DNA of 64,000 nt from DASRWT01 sp963748485 (lineage in GTDB: Bacteria; Methylomirabilota; Methylomirabilia; Rokubacteriales; CSP1-6), in the NCBI GenBank assembly GCA_963748485.1, contig CAVVJF010000009.1:1426001-1490000 (forward strand), written 5' to 3'. A program made the translations under genes and the position numbers. Shown piece by piece: positions 17,821-26,599 of this stretch; position 1 is the first letter of the stretch; every line of letters begins with the position of its first letter. The notes under the pieces were generated by a model. That model did no database searches. It saw only the letters and a list, made by a program, of their open reading frames with translations, and had not been told where the DNA came from.

Positions 17821-20001
17821 TCAGATCTCCTCGAGATGGGCGTACTGCAGCGACAGGCGCTTGCGCCCCACGCTGGCGAAGTGGACGGTGGCGATGACGT
17901 CCTCGCCCTCTCGCTGGATTCCCACGAGGAGGCCTTCGCCCCAGCGGGCATGGCGCAGCCGCGCGCCCACCCGGAACGGCAGGTCCTCGTCCACCTCGGC
18001 CGCGGCCGCTGCCACCGGCGCGGCCGGCATCCGCGGCGCGCTGGCGCGGCCGTTGAGCAGGGTGACCTCGTCCTCGGGGATCTCCAGGAGGAAGCGCGAG
18101 GGCTCGCCCACGCCGTAGCCCTGGATGCGCCGGTGGAGCGCGTAGGAGAGGAGGAGCCGCCGGCGCGCCCGCGTGAGCCCGACGTAGCAGAGCCGCCGCT
18201 CCTCCTCGAGCTCCTCCGGCTCGCTCATGGAGCGTGAATGGGGAAACACTCCCTCCTCCAGCCCGGTGAGGAACACCACCGGGAACTCGAGGCCCTTGGC
18301 GGAGTGCAGGGTCATGAGGGTCACCCCCGCCGTCGCGGGATCCAGCTCGTCGGTGTCCGCGACCAGGGCGATGGAATCCAGGAAGGCGGGGAGGTCGGCG
18401 GGCGCCCCCTCCAGCTCGCGGGCGACCACGAACTCCTCGGAGGCCGCCACCAGCTCCTCGAGGTTCTCCAGGCGCGTGTCCGCCTCCGCGGTCCGCTCCG
18501 CCTTGAGCGCGTCGCGGTAGCCGGAGGCGGCGAGCACCTCGTCGATCAGAGCGGGCGGCGGCAGCCCAGCCTGCCGCGCGCCGAGGCGGGCGATGAGCGC
18601 GGCCATCTCCTCGAGGGCCCGGCGCGGCTTGGCCCCGATCTCGGCGGGAATGTCGGCGCAGGCGGCGAGGAGCCCGCCGCCCTGCCGGCGCGCTGCGGCC
18701 TCGAGATGCTCCAGGCTCGTCTTGCCGATGCCGCGGGCGGGCGCGGCGACCGCCCGCCGGAACGCGACGTCGTCGCGCGGGTTCACCAGCAGGCGAAGAT
18801 AGGCGACCACGTCCTTGACCTCGCGCCGCTCGTAGAAGCGCACCCCGCCCACGATGAGGTACGGAATGCTCGCGCGCCGGAGCGCGTCCTCGAGCACCCG
18901 CGACTGGGCGTTGGTGCGGTAGAACACGGCCACGTCGCGGTAGTCGGCGCCCTCGTCCCGGAGCCCGCGGATGGCGCGGGCCACGAACGCCGCCTCCTCG
19001 TTCTCGTCCCAGGCCCGGTAGACCTGGGCGCGGTCGCCCTCGGCGTTCTCCGTCCAGAGCCGCTTGTCCTTCCGGGCGGTGTTGTGACGGATCACCGCCT
19101 CCGCCATGCGGAGGATCTGCTTGGTGGAGCGGTAGTTCTGCTCCAGCGGCACCACCCGGCAGTCCGGGAAATCCTTTTCGAAGTCGAGGATGTTGCGGAG
19201 GTCGGCACCCCGCCAGCGGTAGACCGACTGATCGGGATCGCCCACCACGCAGAGGTTGCGATGCCCCTCGGTGAGGAGCGACACGATCCGGTACTGGGCG
19301 CGGTTGGTGTCCTGGTACTCGTCCACGAGGACGTACGTCCACCGGGCGCGGTACCCGTCGAGGGTGGCCGGCGAGGTCTCGAAGAGGCGCACCACGAGCA
19401 GCAGCAGGTCGTCGAAGTCCACCGCGCCCGCCGCGCGGAGCCGCGTCTCGTAGATCCGGTAGAGCGAGGCGATGCGCTCCTCGCGCGGCGTGCGCACAAG
19501 CCGCTCGGCTTCCTCCACCGAGATCATCTGGTTCTTCGCGTGGCTGATGCGGTGCACCGCGGAAGCGGGGGTGAGCTCGCGCTCGTCCAGATCCAGCTCG
19601 CGCATGGCCTCGCGCACGAGGGTGAGGCGGTCGTCCTCGTCGTAGATGACGAAGCCGGCGGGCAGCCCCAGGCGGGGCGCGTGCTCGCGCAGAATGCGCA
19701 CGCAGGTCGAGTGGAAGGTGGCGATGAGGGGCGGCCGCAGGCCGAGCGGGAGGACGAGATCCTCCACCCGCCGCCGCATCTCCTCCGCCGCCTTGTTGGT
19801 GAACGTGACCGCGAGCACGTTGCGCGGGTGCACACCCTCGACGGCGAGGAGATAGGCGACGCGATGGGCGATGACGCGCGTCTTGCCGCTGCCCGCGCCG
19901 GCGAGGACGAGCAGTGGTCCCTGCGTCGTGGTGACGGCATCCCGCTGCGCGTCATTGAGCGGAGCGAGAAGGGCGTCGCGAACCGCGCCGGGCACCGGCA
20001 T
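17821..20001 (-). CDS. pcrA: ATP-dependent 3'-5' DNA helicase of the PcrA/UvrD family
   Basis: 726 residues. All SF1A motifs are in order: LNDAQRDAV Q-motif, Walker A AGAGSGKTRV (about 34-43), FTNKAAEEMRRR (Ia), VDEYQDTN (II), GDPDQSVYRWRGAD (III), LEQNYRST (IV), TLHSAKGLEFPVVFL (V) and LCYVGLTRARRRL (VI). The C-terminal tail (about 675-726, VGARLRHARWGEGLLVG) is the Tudor-like domain of PcrA/UvrD, which can bind RNA polymerase. It unwinds DNA in repair and removes recombinase filaments. It heads a tight run into gatCAB. Confidence 0.94.
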   Translation of the reverse strand: MPVPGAVRDALLAPLNDAQRDAVTTTQGPLLVLAGAGSGKTRVIAHRVAYLLAVEGVHPRNVLAVTFTNKAAEEMRRRVEDLVLPLGLRPPLIATFHSTCVRILREHAPRLGLPAGFVIYDEDDRLTLVREAMRELDLDERELTPASAVHRISHAKNQMISVEEAERLVRTPREERIASLYRIYETRLRAAGAVDFDDLLLLVVRLFETSPATLDGYRARWTYVLVDEYQDTNRAQYRIVSLLTEGHRNLCVVGDPDQSVYRWRGADLRNILDFEKDFPDCRVVPLEQNYRSTKQILRMAEAVIRHNTARKDKRLWTENAEGDRAQVYRAWDENEEAAFVARAIRGLRDEGADYRDVAVFYRTNAQSRVLEDALRRASIPYLIVGGVRFYERREVKDVVAYLRLLVNPRDDVAFRRAVAAPARGIGKTSLEHLEAAARRQGGGLLAACADIPAEIGAKPRRALEEMAALIARLGARQAGLPPPALIDEVLAASGYRDALKAERTAEADTRLENLEELVAASEEFVVARELEGAPADLPAFLDSIALVADTDELDPATAGVTLMTLHSAKGLEFPVVFLTGLEEGVFPHSRSMSEPEELEEERRLCYVGLTRARRRLLLSYALHRRIQGYGVGEPSRFLLEIPEDEVTLLNGRASAPRMPAAPVAAAAAEVDEDLPFRVGARLRHARWGEGLLVGIQREGEDVIATVHFASVGRKRLSLQYAHLEEI

Positions 20002-20020
20002 GGGTTCTTACGATATCACA

Positions 20021-20045
20021 GCGCCGCGAGAGGGAATCGCGGCGC
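20021..20045. terminator. GC-rich hairpin in the gap before pcrA
   Basis: GCGCCGCGA and TCGCGGCGC form a perfect 9-bp stem with a 7-base loop in the 58-base gap between the Spy-like gene and pcrA. No T-run follows. It may end the upstream accessory operon or sit in the pcrA leader; sequence alone does not decide. Confidence 0.4.
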
Positions 20046-20059
20046 GGAGAGCCGGGTCG

Positions 20060-20617
20060 TCAGTGTCCGCGATGCGGGCCCTGATGCGTCGGCGGGGCGC
20101 CGCCGTACCCGCGCAGGGCGTCGTACTGCCGGCGCTGCGCGGGCGTCAGGATCTCGCGCTGGGCGAGATGCGCCCGGAGATGCGCGGCGCGCAGCCGGCC
20201 CTGGAGGGTACCGAGCTCCGTCGTGAGGCGATCCAACGACGCCGGCGCGATGGCGCCGGTCGCGAACAGCCCATCCAGCTCGTGCTCGCGCGCCACCAGC
20301 TGCTCGCCCAACCAAACCGCCTCCGTCCGCATGCTCTCGAAGACGCGCTCGGTCTTCCGCCGCTGTTCGGCGGAAAGCGACAGCCGCTCGGCGAGCTCGA
20401 GCACATGGCGCGGGCCGGGATAGCGGTTGAGCTCGGCGGCCCTGGCGAGCCCCATCCCGCTGCCGGAGAGATACTCCTGGATCTCATCGGAGGACAGAGC
20501 CTTGATGGGGCGGGTCGACTGCCCGGCGTAGGGCGAGGCTGGAGGCGCGGCCCCGCCGGTCGGCGCCCAAGCCAGGATCGCCAGGCCCAGCGCGACCGCG
20601 AACCCGCGGCTAGGCAT
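20060..20617 (-). CDS. Spy/CpxP-like periplasmic protein with LTxxQ motifs
   Basis: 185 residues from the ATG at 20617, which overlaps the upstream stop in ATGCCTAG. A signal peptide (about 3-24, VALGLAILAWAPTGGAA) precedes an all-helical domain with two LTxxQ-like repeats, LSAEQRRKTE near 83 and LTPAQRRQYD near 158. This spacing is typical of the Spy/CpxP/zinc-resistance family of small periplasmic chaperones or metal sensors. The C-terminal tail is His-rich (THQGPHRGH), which suggests metal binding. Which ligand it senses is unknown. It is the last gene of the accessory run. Confidence 0.65.
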   Translation of the reverse strand: MPSRGFAVALGLAILAWAPTGGAAPPASPYAGQSTRPIKALSSDEIQEYLSGSGMGLARAAELNRYPGPRHVLELAERLSLSAEQRRKTERVFESMRTEAVWLGEQLVAREHELDGLFATGAIAPASLDRLTTELGTLQGRLRAAHLRAHLAQREILTPAQRRQYDALRGYGGAPPTHQGPHRGH

Positions 20618-20999
20618 CGCCGCGCCCCCGCGCGAAGGGATCATCGGCGGCGATGCGCCAGGTCCCGTCCGGCTGGCGGCGCATGACCTCCAGCGCTCGC
20701 CCCGCGCGCGTCACCGGCTGGCCGTCCGGTCCCTTCGCGGTCAGGCGCCAGTTGTTGTAGACCAGGGCGAGCCCGTCGCCGGCGGGCACCACCTTCACCA
20801 CCGCCATCTCGATGCGCGGCTTCGTGGCGAGGATCCGGGTGAAGTTGGCGCGGATCGCTTCGGTACCGACGAGGACGTCGCCGTCGCCCTGCACGAGCGC
20901 GCAGGTCGGCTCGTACAGCGCGAGCAGAGCCTCCAGGTCGCCGGCGTTCATGTACTCGCCGAACAGCACATCGCACTCTTCGGGCTTGCGTGCGGGCAT
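20610..20999 (-). CDS. NTF2-like/SnoaL-fold protein (ketosteroid isomerase-like)
   Basis: 129 residues with the cone-fold pattern: an N-terminal helix pair (FGEYMNAGDLEALLALYEP), a following strand with VQGDGDVLVGTEAIRANFTRIL and paired strands ending RALEVMRRQPDGTWRIAADDPF. Such DUF4440/SnoaL-like proteins bind small ligands or isomerise steroids and polyketides, but many have no known role. It overlaps the Spy-like gene and follows the DUF3303-like gene by 13 bases. Confidence 0.75.
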   Translation of the reverse strand: MPARKPEECDVLFGEYMNAGDLEALLALYEPTCALVQGDGDVLVGTEAIRANFTRILATKPRIEMAVVKVVPAGDGLALVYNNWRLTAKGPDGQPVTRAGRALEVMRRQPDGTWRIAADDPFARGRGDA

Positions 21000-21012
21000 G
21001 GGCGCTCCTTTC

Positions 21013-21294
21013 CTAGAGCCGCGGGCCGATGCGTTCGACCGCTTCCTTGGACGTGATCACGGGGTACACCTCGAAGTCGGCGAGGTCGGTCCAGTGCTTC
21101 GCCCACGCGTCGAGCGACGCACGGTCATCCGCCTCCATGAGCTGATAGCAGCGGGTGAGCTCGGGCGTGACCCAGCTGCCCACGTACTCGACGCCCGGGG
21201 GCATCATCCGGCCTTTATCGCGGAAGCGGCGGTAGATCGGCACCGCGTCGCCGTTCTTGAAGTGCTCGATCACCATGAAGAGCGTTCGCGCCAT
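21013..21294 (-). CDS. DUF3303-like small protein (dimeric alpha/beta-barrel type)
   Basis: 93 residues opening MARTLFMVIEHFKNGDAVPIYRRF and continuing GVEYVGSWVTPELTRCYQLMEA, typical of the DUF3303 family. Members are small proteins with a ferredoxin-like fold and no firm function. The gene lies 13 bases after the metallo-hydrolase gene and 13 before the SnoaL-like gene, so it is probably co-transcribed with both. Confidence 0.75.
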   Translation of the reverse strand: MARTLFMVIEHFKNGDAVPIYRRFRDKGRMMPPGVEYVGSWVTPELTRCYQLMEADDRASLDAWAKHWTDLADFEVYPVITSKEAVERIGPRL

Positions 21295-21307
21295 CGGAGC
21301 CTCCTCG

Positions 21308-22474
21308 TCAGTCTTTCAAGCGATCGCCCAGATGCACGGCCACCGACGCGTCCTTCGCGCCGCGCATCACCACCGTGACACCCTTCGGCTTCTTGTGCTT
21401 GAGAAACGCCGCCACGCGCGGGACGCGATTGGTCAGGTAGAGAGTGTACGGACCCTTCGGCCGCGCGGCAAAGAGGGCCCGGAGGGTGTCGACGTCGGGG
21501 TTGTCGAAGCGCCCGTCGGCCGAGATCACGTAGTGGTCGGCCACGATCTGCTCGAAGAACTCCTTCTTCACGTTACGGATGCTCCCGTGGTGCGGGAGCT
21601 TGAGGACGTCCACCCGCATCCGTCCGTTCTTCAGCTGCTTGCCCTTCTTGACACCCTCCAGAATGACGTCGCCGCGCGCATCGCCGGTGAGGAGCATGCG
21701 CTTGCCGCCCGCCTCCGCGAGCAGGACGATGCTCGAGAGGTTGTTGACGCTGCCGTCCACGAAGTCGGCGAGGACAACCTGGAGCGCGGCCGGCGTGAGC
21801 TTGCCCGCCTTCCGGAGCCGCGCGACCTCCTTGTCCCAGTCCGCGCGCAGGGCGGCCAGCTGCGGGGCGAGCGGGCCCAGCACGGTCATGCGCAGGCCGT
21901 TCCCGATCGTCTCCGCGCGGCCGCCGGTGCCGGGCGCCGTGATCAGCCCGCCCCGGCCGTCGAAGTTGACCGGCACCCCCAGGCGCTTGGCCGCGTTGCG
22001 GAGGTTCCGCCCCTGCGAGACCGACGCGAGCACGATCGCCCCAGCGCGGCTCATCCGGAGCGCCCGGGGCACCTCGCCGCCGAGGGCGACGGGCTTGAGC
22101 CGGGTCTCCGCGGCGGCGAGCGCCTGCGGCTCCACGGCGGGGGCGATGTCATCGAAGCTGTTGTGCCAGAGCGCCTGCACGTCGAGCCCCGCCTCGTTCC
22201 CCCCATCCTTCCCGCGCTCGATGGCCGTAAACATCTGCAAGATGCCGTTGACGTGGTCGTCGTCGATATGGCTGACCGCGACCGCCACGACCGGGAGCGC
22301 GCCGTCCCCCGCCCGCGATTTCTTGAGGGCGGCCAGCCGCGGCTTGAGCGAGCGGTTCCACACGCCGCCGGGCCCGCCATCGATGACGATCAGCTGCGGG
22401 TCGGCCAGGGTGCCGTAGTGCAGCAGCAGCGCGTCGCCGTGCTTGGCCTCGAGCGCTTCCAGCGTGAAGAGCAT
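21308..22474 (-). CDS. Soluble ComEC/Rec2-type metallo-beta-lactamase-fold hydrolase
   Basis: 388 residues from the ATG at 22474, whose A is shared with the TGA of the protease gene (TGATG). The longer frame upstream is a shadow of that protease. The metal-binding motif SHIDDDHVNG (residues 68-77) has the His-x-Asp-x-Asp-His pattern. Later blocks are NNLSSIV (244-250), LTGDARGD (262-269) and PHHGS (294-298). This set matches the MBL domain of ComEC-like proteins, which act on nucleic acids, but there are no membrane helices or signal peptide. It should be a cytosolic nuclease- or phosphodiesterase-like enzyme. It is tightly linked to a protease and a lipase gene. Confidence 0.85.
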   Translation of the reverse strand: MLFTLEALEAKHGDALLLHYGTLADPQLIVIDGGPGGVWNRSLKPRLAALKKSRAGDGALPVVAVAVSHIDDDHVNGILQMFTAIERGKDGGNEAGLDVQALWHNSFDDIAPAVEPQALAAAETRLKPVALGGEVPRALRMSRAGAIVLASVSQGRNLRNAAKRLGVPVNFDGRGGLITAPGTGGRAETIGNGLRMTVLGPLAPQLAALRADWDKEVARLRKAGKLTPAALQVVLADFVDGSVNNLSSIVLLAEAGGKRMLLTGDARGDVILEGVKKGKQLKNGRMRVDVLKLPHHGSIRNVKKEFFEQIVADHYVISADGRFDNPDVDTLRALFAARPKGPYTLYLTNRVPRVAAFLKHKKPKGVTVVMRGAKDASVAVHLGDRLKD

Positions 22475-24543
22475 CAGACAGACTGTATCGCTCGCAGGAC
22501 GTCGAGCATACCGTGGCCCTGGAAGTACCGCTCCCGGCCCAGATCGGTGGCGGTGCTGCAGAGGATCTCCTTCACCCGCTTGGGCTGGCCGATGAGCTCG
22601 CGGTGCCGGGCCATCAGCAGCACCGCCGCGCCGCTCACGTGCGGCGCGGCCATGCTCGTCCCGTCCTTGGGGCCCGACCGCCCGCCGGGAATGGGAGCGG
22701 TGATCTTCTCGCCCGGCGCGACGATGTCGGGCTTGACGCGCCCGTCGCCGGTGGGGCCGCGGCTCGAGAAGTAGCTTACGCCGTAGGTGTGGGGGTGGAA
22801 GCGATGCGTCGCCCCGACGGTGATGACGCCGTCGGCATTGCCGGGGTCGGTGATGCTGATGCTGTTGTACCCCTCGGTCGAGCCTGTCGGGGTATGGAAG
22901 CGGATGTAGCCCTCGTTGCCCGCGGCCGCCACCACCACGACCCCCGAGCTGACCAGGCGCTCGCACTCGTCGCAGACCGGCGTGCGCCCACAGGCGTAGT
23001 TGGCGACGTCGTGCTTCAGCGAGAGGCTCAGGTTGGCGCCGTGGATGAGCTGCTTGTCGCGCGTTTGGTTCAGATGCCGGATGAACTGCAGCGCCGCCAT
23101 CACCGTGAACTCGTCGCCGGCGCCGTCGGGGGCCACCACTCGGAAGTCGTAGAGGGTGAGATCGGGGCACATGCCCACGAGATCATCCTCGCAGTCGGGC
23201 CCGTTCGCCTCGTTCCAGTCCCGATGCTTCCAGTCGGCGGCGAGGATGCCCGCCACGTGGGTGCCATGCTCGGAGTTGGGCACCGCGTACCCGCCCGCGC
23301 CGCCGCGGTGGGGGACCTCGATCAGCGGTTCCAGCTCGTCCCAGTCGAGAGGCCGCCCGCTCAGGAGCCGCTGCTGGAGCTCCGCCGCCCGCCGCGCCAG
23401 CTCCGCGCGCGGAACGGTCTCCACGGGTCCCACGCGCGGGCGCGCGGCGGCGCGGCGGCCCCCGCCCGGCCCCGCCGCCCCCGCCGCGTGGGCGAGGCGG
23501 TCTGTCGCGGTGGCGTCCATCTCGAGGATCTGCCGGATGCGCGAGAACTCGAAGGTGCGAGCGACGCGGGTCCGGTTCACCCAGCGGTCGCCGCCAGCGC
23601 GCGGTGGCGCGAACGGCTCGCCGTAGGGCTTGCCCGTCGCGGCGTCGCGGGCGCGGAACGCGGGATGGGTGGCGTCGATACCGCTGTCGAGCACGGCCCA
23701 CGCGATGTTGCGGCTCTCGATGCGAAAGAGGAGCGAGGCGGCGTCGGCCTTCACGGCCAGGGTCGAGCGCGCCACGCTCAGCGTCACCTTCCGGTTGAGG
23801 CTCACGCTGTAGAGTACGGGGTGCAGCCGACGCGCGTCCGCGGCGTGCATGCCCCGCACGAGCCCGGCGACCGCGTCGAGCACATCGGCGTGCCGCTCGC
23901 TCAGCGCCAGGAAGCGCTCCTTGTCGTCCGCTCCCGCCTCCTCGCGCGCGGCGAGGAGGATGGTGCCGACGACGCGGATCATCCACACGAGATCGGGCGA
24001 GACGTCCGCCGGCGCCGCCGCGCGGCGGCGGGCGCGCGCGCCCCCGCGGACCCGCCGAGGCGCCTTCGGACGCGGGTCGCCTGCCACGCGGGCCAGCTCG
24101 CCGAGGAGGATGGCGCGGCTCGCCGGCCGGCGGGCAGCCTGGTCGAGCGTGCCCGCCACGCTGGGCACGGCGTCCCGCCACCAGTCGCTCAGCGGCAGGA
24201 CCACGCGGATCAGCTCGTCGAACGACAGCCGTGCCGCCACGCTCGCGGAGTTGTAGGCGATGTGGGCGGCGACGTCCGGCGCCTTTTCCCCGCCGTGGCG
24301 CGACCGCCACTCGCGCGTCTGCCGCTCCGCCTGCAGCCGCTGCTGGAGAGCAAACCCGAGCGCCGCGGCGGAGGCGTTGCGATGCGGGGTGAGGAGGAGA
24401 TCGCGCCGCACGAGCGGGTCACGACTGTAGGCCTCACCGAAGGCCAGCCAGACATCGGGCAGCACCGGCGAGTCCTGGGTGAAGCGTCGCGAGGCCTCGC
24501 CGCGGAAGATCAGCTCCTCCAGCCACTCGCGCCGGATCAGCAT
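22474..24543 (-). CDS. Cytosolic S8 (subtilisin-like) serine protease with a novel helical N-terminal region
   Basis: 689 residues. The catalytic triad is intact: Asp286 (VLDSGID), His426 (EHGTHVAG), Ser630 (GTSMAAPH), with oxyanion Asn543 (AAGNEG). There is no signal peptide. The first 270 residues are mostly helical, Arg/Ala-rich and unlike a usual subtilisin prodomain; I do not recognise them. An insertion of about 130 residues separates the Asp and His motifs. A Cys cluster (CGRTPVCDEC, 518-527) may bind metal or form a disulfide. The gene shares bases with the lipase gene upstream and the metallo-hydrolase gene downstream (TGATG both times), so the three products should be made in fixed ratio. 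Confidence 0.9.
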   Translation of the reverse strand: MLIRREWLEELIFRGEASRRFTQDSPVLPDVWLAFGEAYSRDPLVRRDLLLTPHRNASAAALGFALQQRLQAERQTREWRSRHGGEKAPDVAAHIAYNSASVAARLSFDELIRVVLPLSDWWRDAVPSVAGTLDQAARRPASRAILLGELARVAGDPRPKAPRRVRGGARARRRAAAPADVSPDLVWMIRVVGTILLAAREEAGADDKERFLALSERHADVLDAVAGLVRGMHAADARRLHPVLYSVSLNRKVTLSVARSTLAVKADAASLLFRIESRNIAWAVLDSGIDATHPAFRARDAATGKPYGEPFAPPRAGGDRWVNRTRVARTFEFSRIRQILEMDATATDRLAHAAGAAGPGGGRRAAARPRVGPVETVPRAELARRAAELQQRLLSGRPLDWDELEPLIEVPHRGGAGGYAVPNSEHGTHVAGILAADWKHRDWNEANGPDCEDDLVGMCPDLTLYDFRVVAPDGAGDEFTVMAALQFIRHLNQTRDKQLIHGANLSLSLKHDVANYACGRTPVCDECERLVSSGVVVVAAAGNEGYIRFHTPTGSTEGYNSISITDPGNADGVITVGATHRFHPHTYGVSYFSSRGPTGDGRVKPDIVAPGEKITAPIPGGRSGPKDGTSMAAPHVSGAAVLLMARHRELIGQPKRVKEILCSTATDLGRERYFQGHGMLDVLRAIQSV

Positions 24544-25715
24544 CAGACGCCCACGCCCGGATACGGAAAGCCCGCCGGCCGGGCGATGCCCGCGTCCACG
24601 TGGCGGCGCAGAGCGGCGTCACACACGGCGTAGCCCCAGTTGATGAGCCGCTCCTGCTGCTCGGCCTCCATGCGCGCCAGGCGCGTGGCGATGTCCGCCA
24701 GCGCGAGCGTCCGGTCGAACGGACAGTCGAGCGCGTCGGCCAGACCATAGTCGGCAATGTTGGTTCGAATCCCCCAGTAGGCGCCCGTCCGCTCGCCGCG
24801 CTGATAGGCCGCGATCACCTGCCGCTTGCGGAGGCTCCGCACCTGATTGTCGATGATCTCCAGGATGCGCAGGACGTGACGCGCCCAGTCCCGCTCGGGC
24901 TCGGCCTCCGGCTGCATCTTGCCGCCCGCGTCGCTCACGAGCACGGTCTGGTAGCGTTTCCACGCCGTCTCCAGGCCGAGGTTGTCGTAGACGCCGCCGT
25001 CGCTCAGCACCACCTCGGTGGTGAAGGGCTCGTGGTTGAGATCCACGCCGGCCGCCGCCGGCGCCTCCCAGTCCTGGGCGCGCAGCTCGAGCTCCACCGG
25101 CGAGAGCACGGGGGGAAACGCCGACGATGCGGCCACCGCGCGGGCCAGCGACAGCGCCGGCTTGAGCACGCGCCCCACGCGATAATCGGCCAGGTACGGC
25201 TTCGAGAAGCGCCAGAGGGCGCCCGACTGCACGTTGGTGGCGTTGATGACGAAGCGGGGCTGATCGGGCAGCGCCTGCAGGGTGGCGTCGCCGAAGAGGT
25301 GCTTGCGATAGGCGGCCTCGACCCGCTCGCCCACGCTGACGCCGGGCAGCACCACCCCGCCCACGATGGCGCCGGCGTCGATGGTGCGGCCGGCGAGGGC
25401 GCGGAGCGGATCGACCACCTCGGCCCGGAAGCCCTGCCCGACGCCGGCCCCGTCGAACGCCAGGCGCGACCACTTGAGCCCCAGCACCCCCGCGGTGATC
25501 GAGCCGCCGGACACGCTCGAGACGCGGGCCAAGCGCGGCAGGTAGCCGGCCTCGTTGAGGCGCCACACCACGCCCAGGTGGAAGATCATGGCGCGATACC
25601 CGCCGCCGGAGAGACAGAGGGCGATGCCGGGCGTGGGCGGGCCCTCCGCGCCCTCGGGGGCGATCTCGCGGACCGGCGACTCCGGAGCGACCTGGCGATC
25701 TTCGGGATCCGGCAT
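24543..25715 (-). CDS. Patatin-like phospholipase
   Basis: 390 residues from the ATG at 25715; the longer frame upstream shadows the alpha/beta hydrolase gene. The oxyanion loop SGGGYRAM lies at 36-43, the nucleophile Ser69 in SVSGGS (66-72; the first Gly of GxSxG is Ser), and the catalytic Asp239 in SDGGVYDNLG. The pattern matches bacterial patatin-like lipases in the GGGYRA-FHLG group. It has no signal peptide, so it would act on lipids from the cytosolic side. Patatin effectors are known in phage-defence systems (for example CapV), but also in ordinary lipid turnover. Its stop shares a base with the S8 protease start. Confidence 0.88.
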   Translation of the reverse strand: MPDPEDRQVAPESPVREIAPEGAEGPPTPGIALCLSGGGYRAMIFHLGVVWRLNEAGYLPRLARVSSVSGGSITAGVLGLKWSRLAFDGAGVGQGFRAEVVDPLRALAGRTIDAGAIVGGVVLPGVSVGERVEAAYRKHLFGDATLQALPDQPRFVINATNVQSGALWRFSKPYLADYRVGRVLKPALSLARAVAASSAFPPVLSPVELELRAQDWEAPAAAGVDLNHEPFTTEVVLSDGGVYDNLGLETAWKRYQTVLVSDAGGKMQPEAEPERDWARHVLRILEIIDNQVRSLRKRQVIAAYQRGERTGAYWGIRTNIADYGLADALDCPFDRTLALADIATRLARMEAEQQERLINWGYAVCDAALRRHVDAGIARPAGFPYPGVGV

Positions 25716-25726
25716 GACGGTCCTCG

Positions 25727-26584
25727 CTAGCGGGCCATGGGATGCGCGCGTCCGAACTCGACGATGCGCGCCACCACGCGCTCGGTGCTCTGCTCGGGCG
25801 GCATCACCGGCCAGAGTTCGGGCTGGGGCAGGAGCTCGCGCAGGTAGTGCGCGCCCGAAGTGGCATGTGCGGGGTCGTCGCCCGCGATGATGAGAGCGGG
25901 CACCCGCATCGCCAGCAGCTCCTCGGGCTCGGCGCCGGGCGGCATGTCGCGATCGAAGAGCGCTCGCCCGCTCGCCGCGATGACGCCGAGGTAGCGGTCG
26001 AGGTCCTGCGCGGCGAAGGCCGCCGCGAAGGCGGCGTCGCTGACGATCACCGAGGCCCACGGGCCGGCCTCGGGATCCTGCCAGAACGAGTGACCCGCGT
26101 GCGCGCGCTTGACCACGCCGGCCAGGCCGTTGTCGCGGGCGAAGCGCAGGTGCCGGGCGAACCGGTCGGCGCCGTTCATCTTCCACCGGTAGCCGCCCAC
26201 CGGCCAGTGCAACACGAGGCCATGCGTCGCCTCGGGATGGCGCGCGGCGAATGCGGTGGCCACCGAGCACCCCATGCAGCCGCCCATGACGAACGCGCGC
26301 GCGATGCCGAGATGGTCGAGGAGACGCTTGCCCTGCTCCGCGAAGAGCGCCCACGACAGGCGCTCCACGCGCCCGCCCGACGCGCCGGACTCGCGCCGGT
26401 CGTACATGACCACGGTGAAGGCGCGCGCCAGCGCGTCGGGCGCCGCCATGCCCGTCCACGCGCTGCCCGTCCGCCACTTCTCCATGGAGGCGTCGAAGCC
26501 GCCGGGGGCCAGCATCAGCAGCGCGGGCCCGGAGCCGCTCGTCGTGTACTCGACCGTGAGTCCGTCGATCGTGGCCGTGGGCAT
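25727..26584 (-). CDS. Alpha/beta-fold hydrolase
   Basis: 285 residues with an alpha/beta hydrolase layout: TIDGLTVEYTTSGSGPALLMLAPGG at the start, VVMYDRRESGASGG after strand beta4, and a nucleophile-elbow position GGCMGCSVATAF near 92-103. The elbow reads G-C-M-G-C, so the residue normally Ser or Cys aligns poorly (Cys nucleophile or inactive). A late PALIIAGDDPAHAT (Asp) and TERVVARIVEF end the fold. The substrate is unknown. It precedes the patatin gene by 11 bases and follows the ankyrin gene by 15. Confidence 0.8.
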   Translation of the reverse strand: MPTATIDGLTVEYTTSGSGPALLMLAPGGFDASMEKWRTGSAWTGMAAPDALARAFTVVMYDRRESGASGGRVERLSWALFAEQGKRLLDHLGIARAFVMGGCMGCSVATAFAARHPEATHGLVLHWPVGGYRWKMNGADRFARHLRFARDNGLAGVVKRAHAGHSFWQDPEAGPWASVIVSDAAFAAAFAAQDLDRYLGVIAASGRALFDRDMPPGAEPEELLAMRVPALIIAGDDPAHATSGAHYLRELLPQPELWPVMPPEQSTERVVARIVEFGRAHPMAR

Positions 26585-26599
26585 GGGTTCCCTCCGGAG

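Noticed and set aside
18238..20226. Plus-strand open frame of 662 codons opposite pcrA
   Set aside because: A codon-bias shadow of the helicase gene without any recognisable domain.
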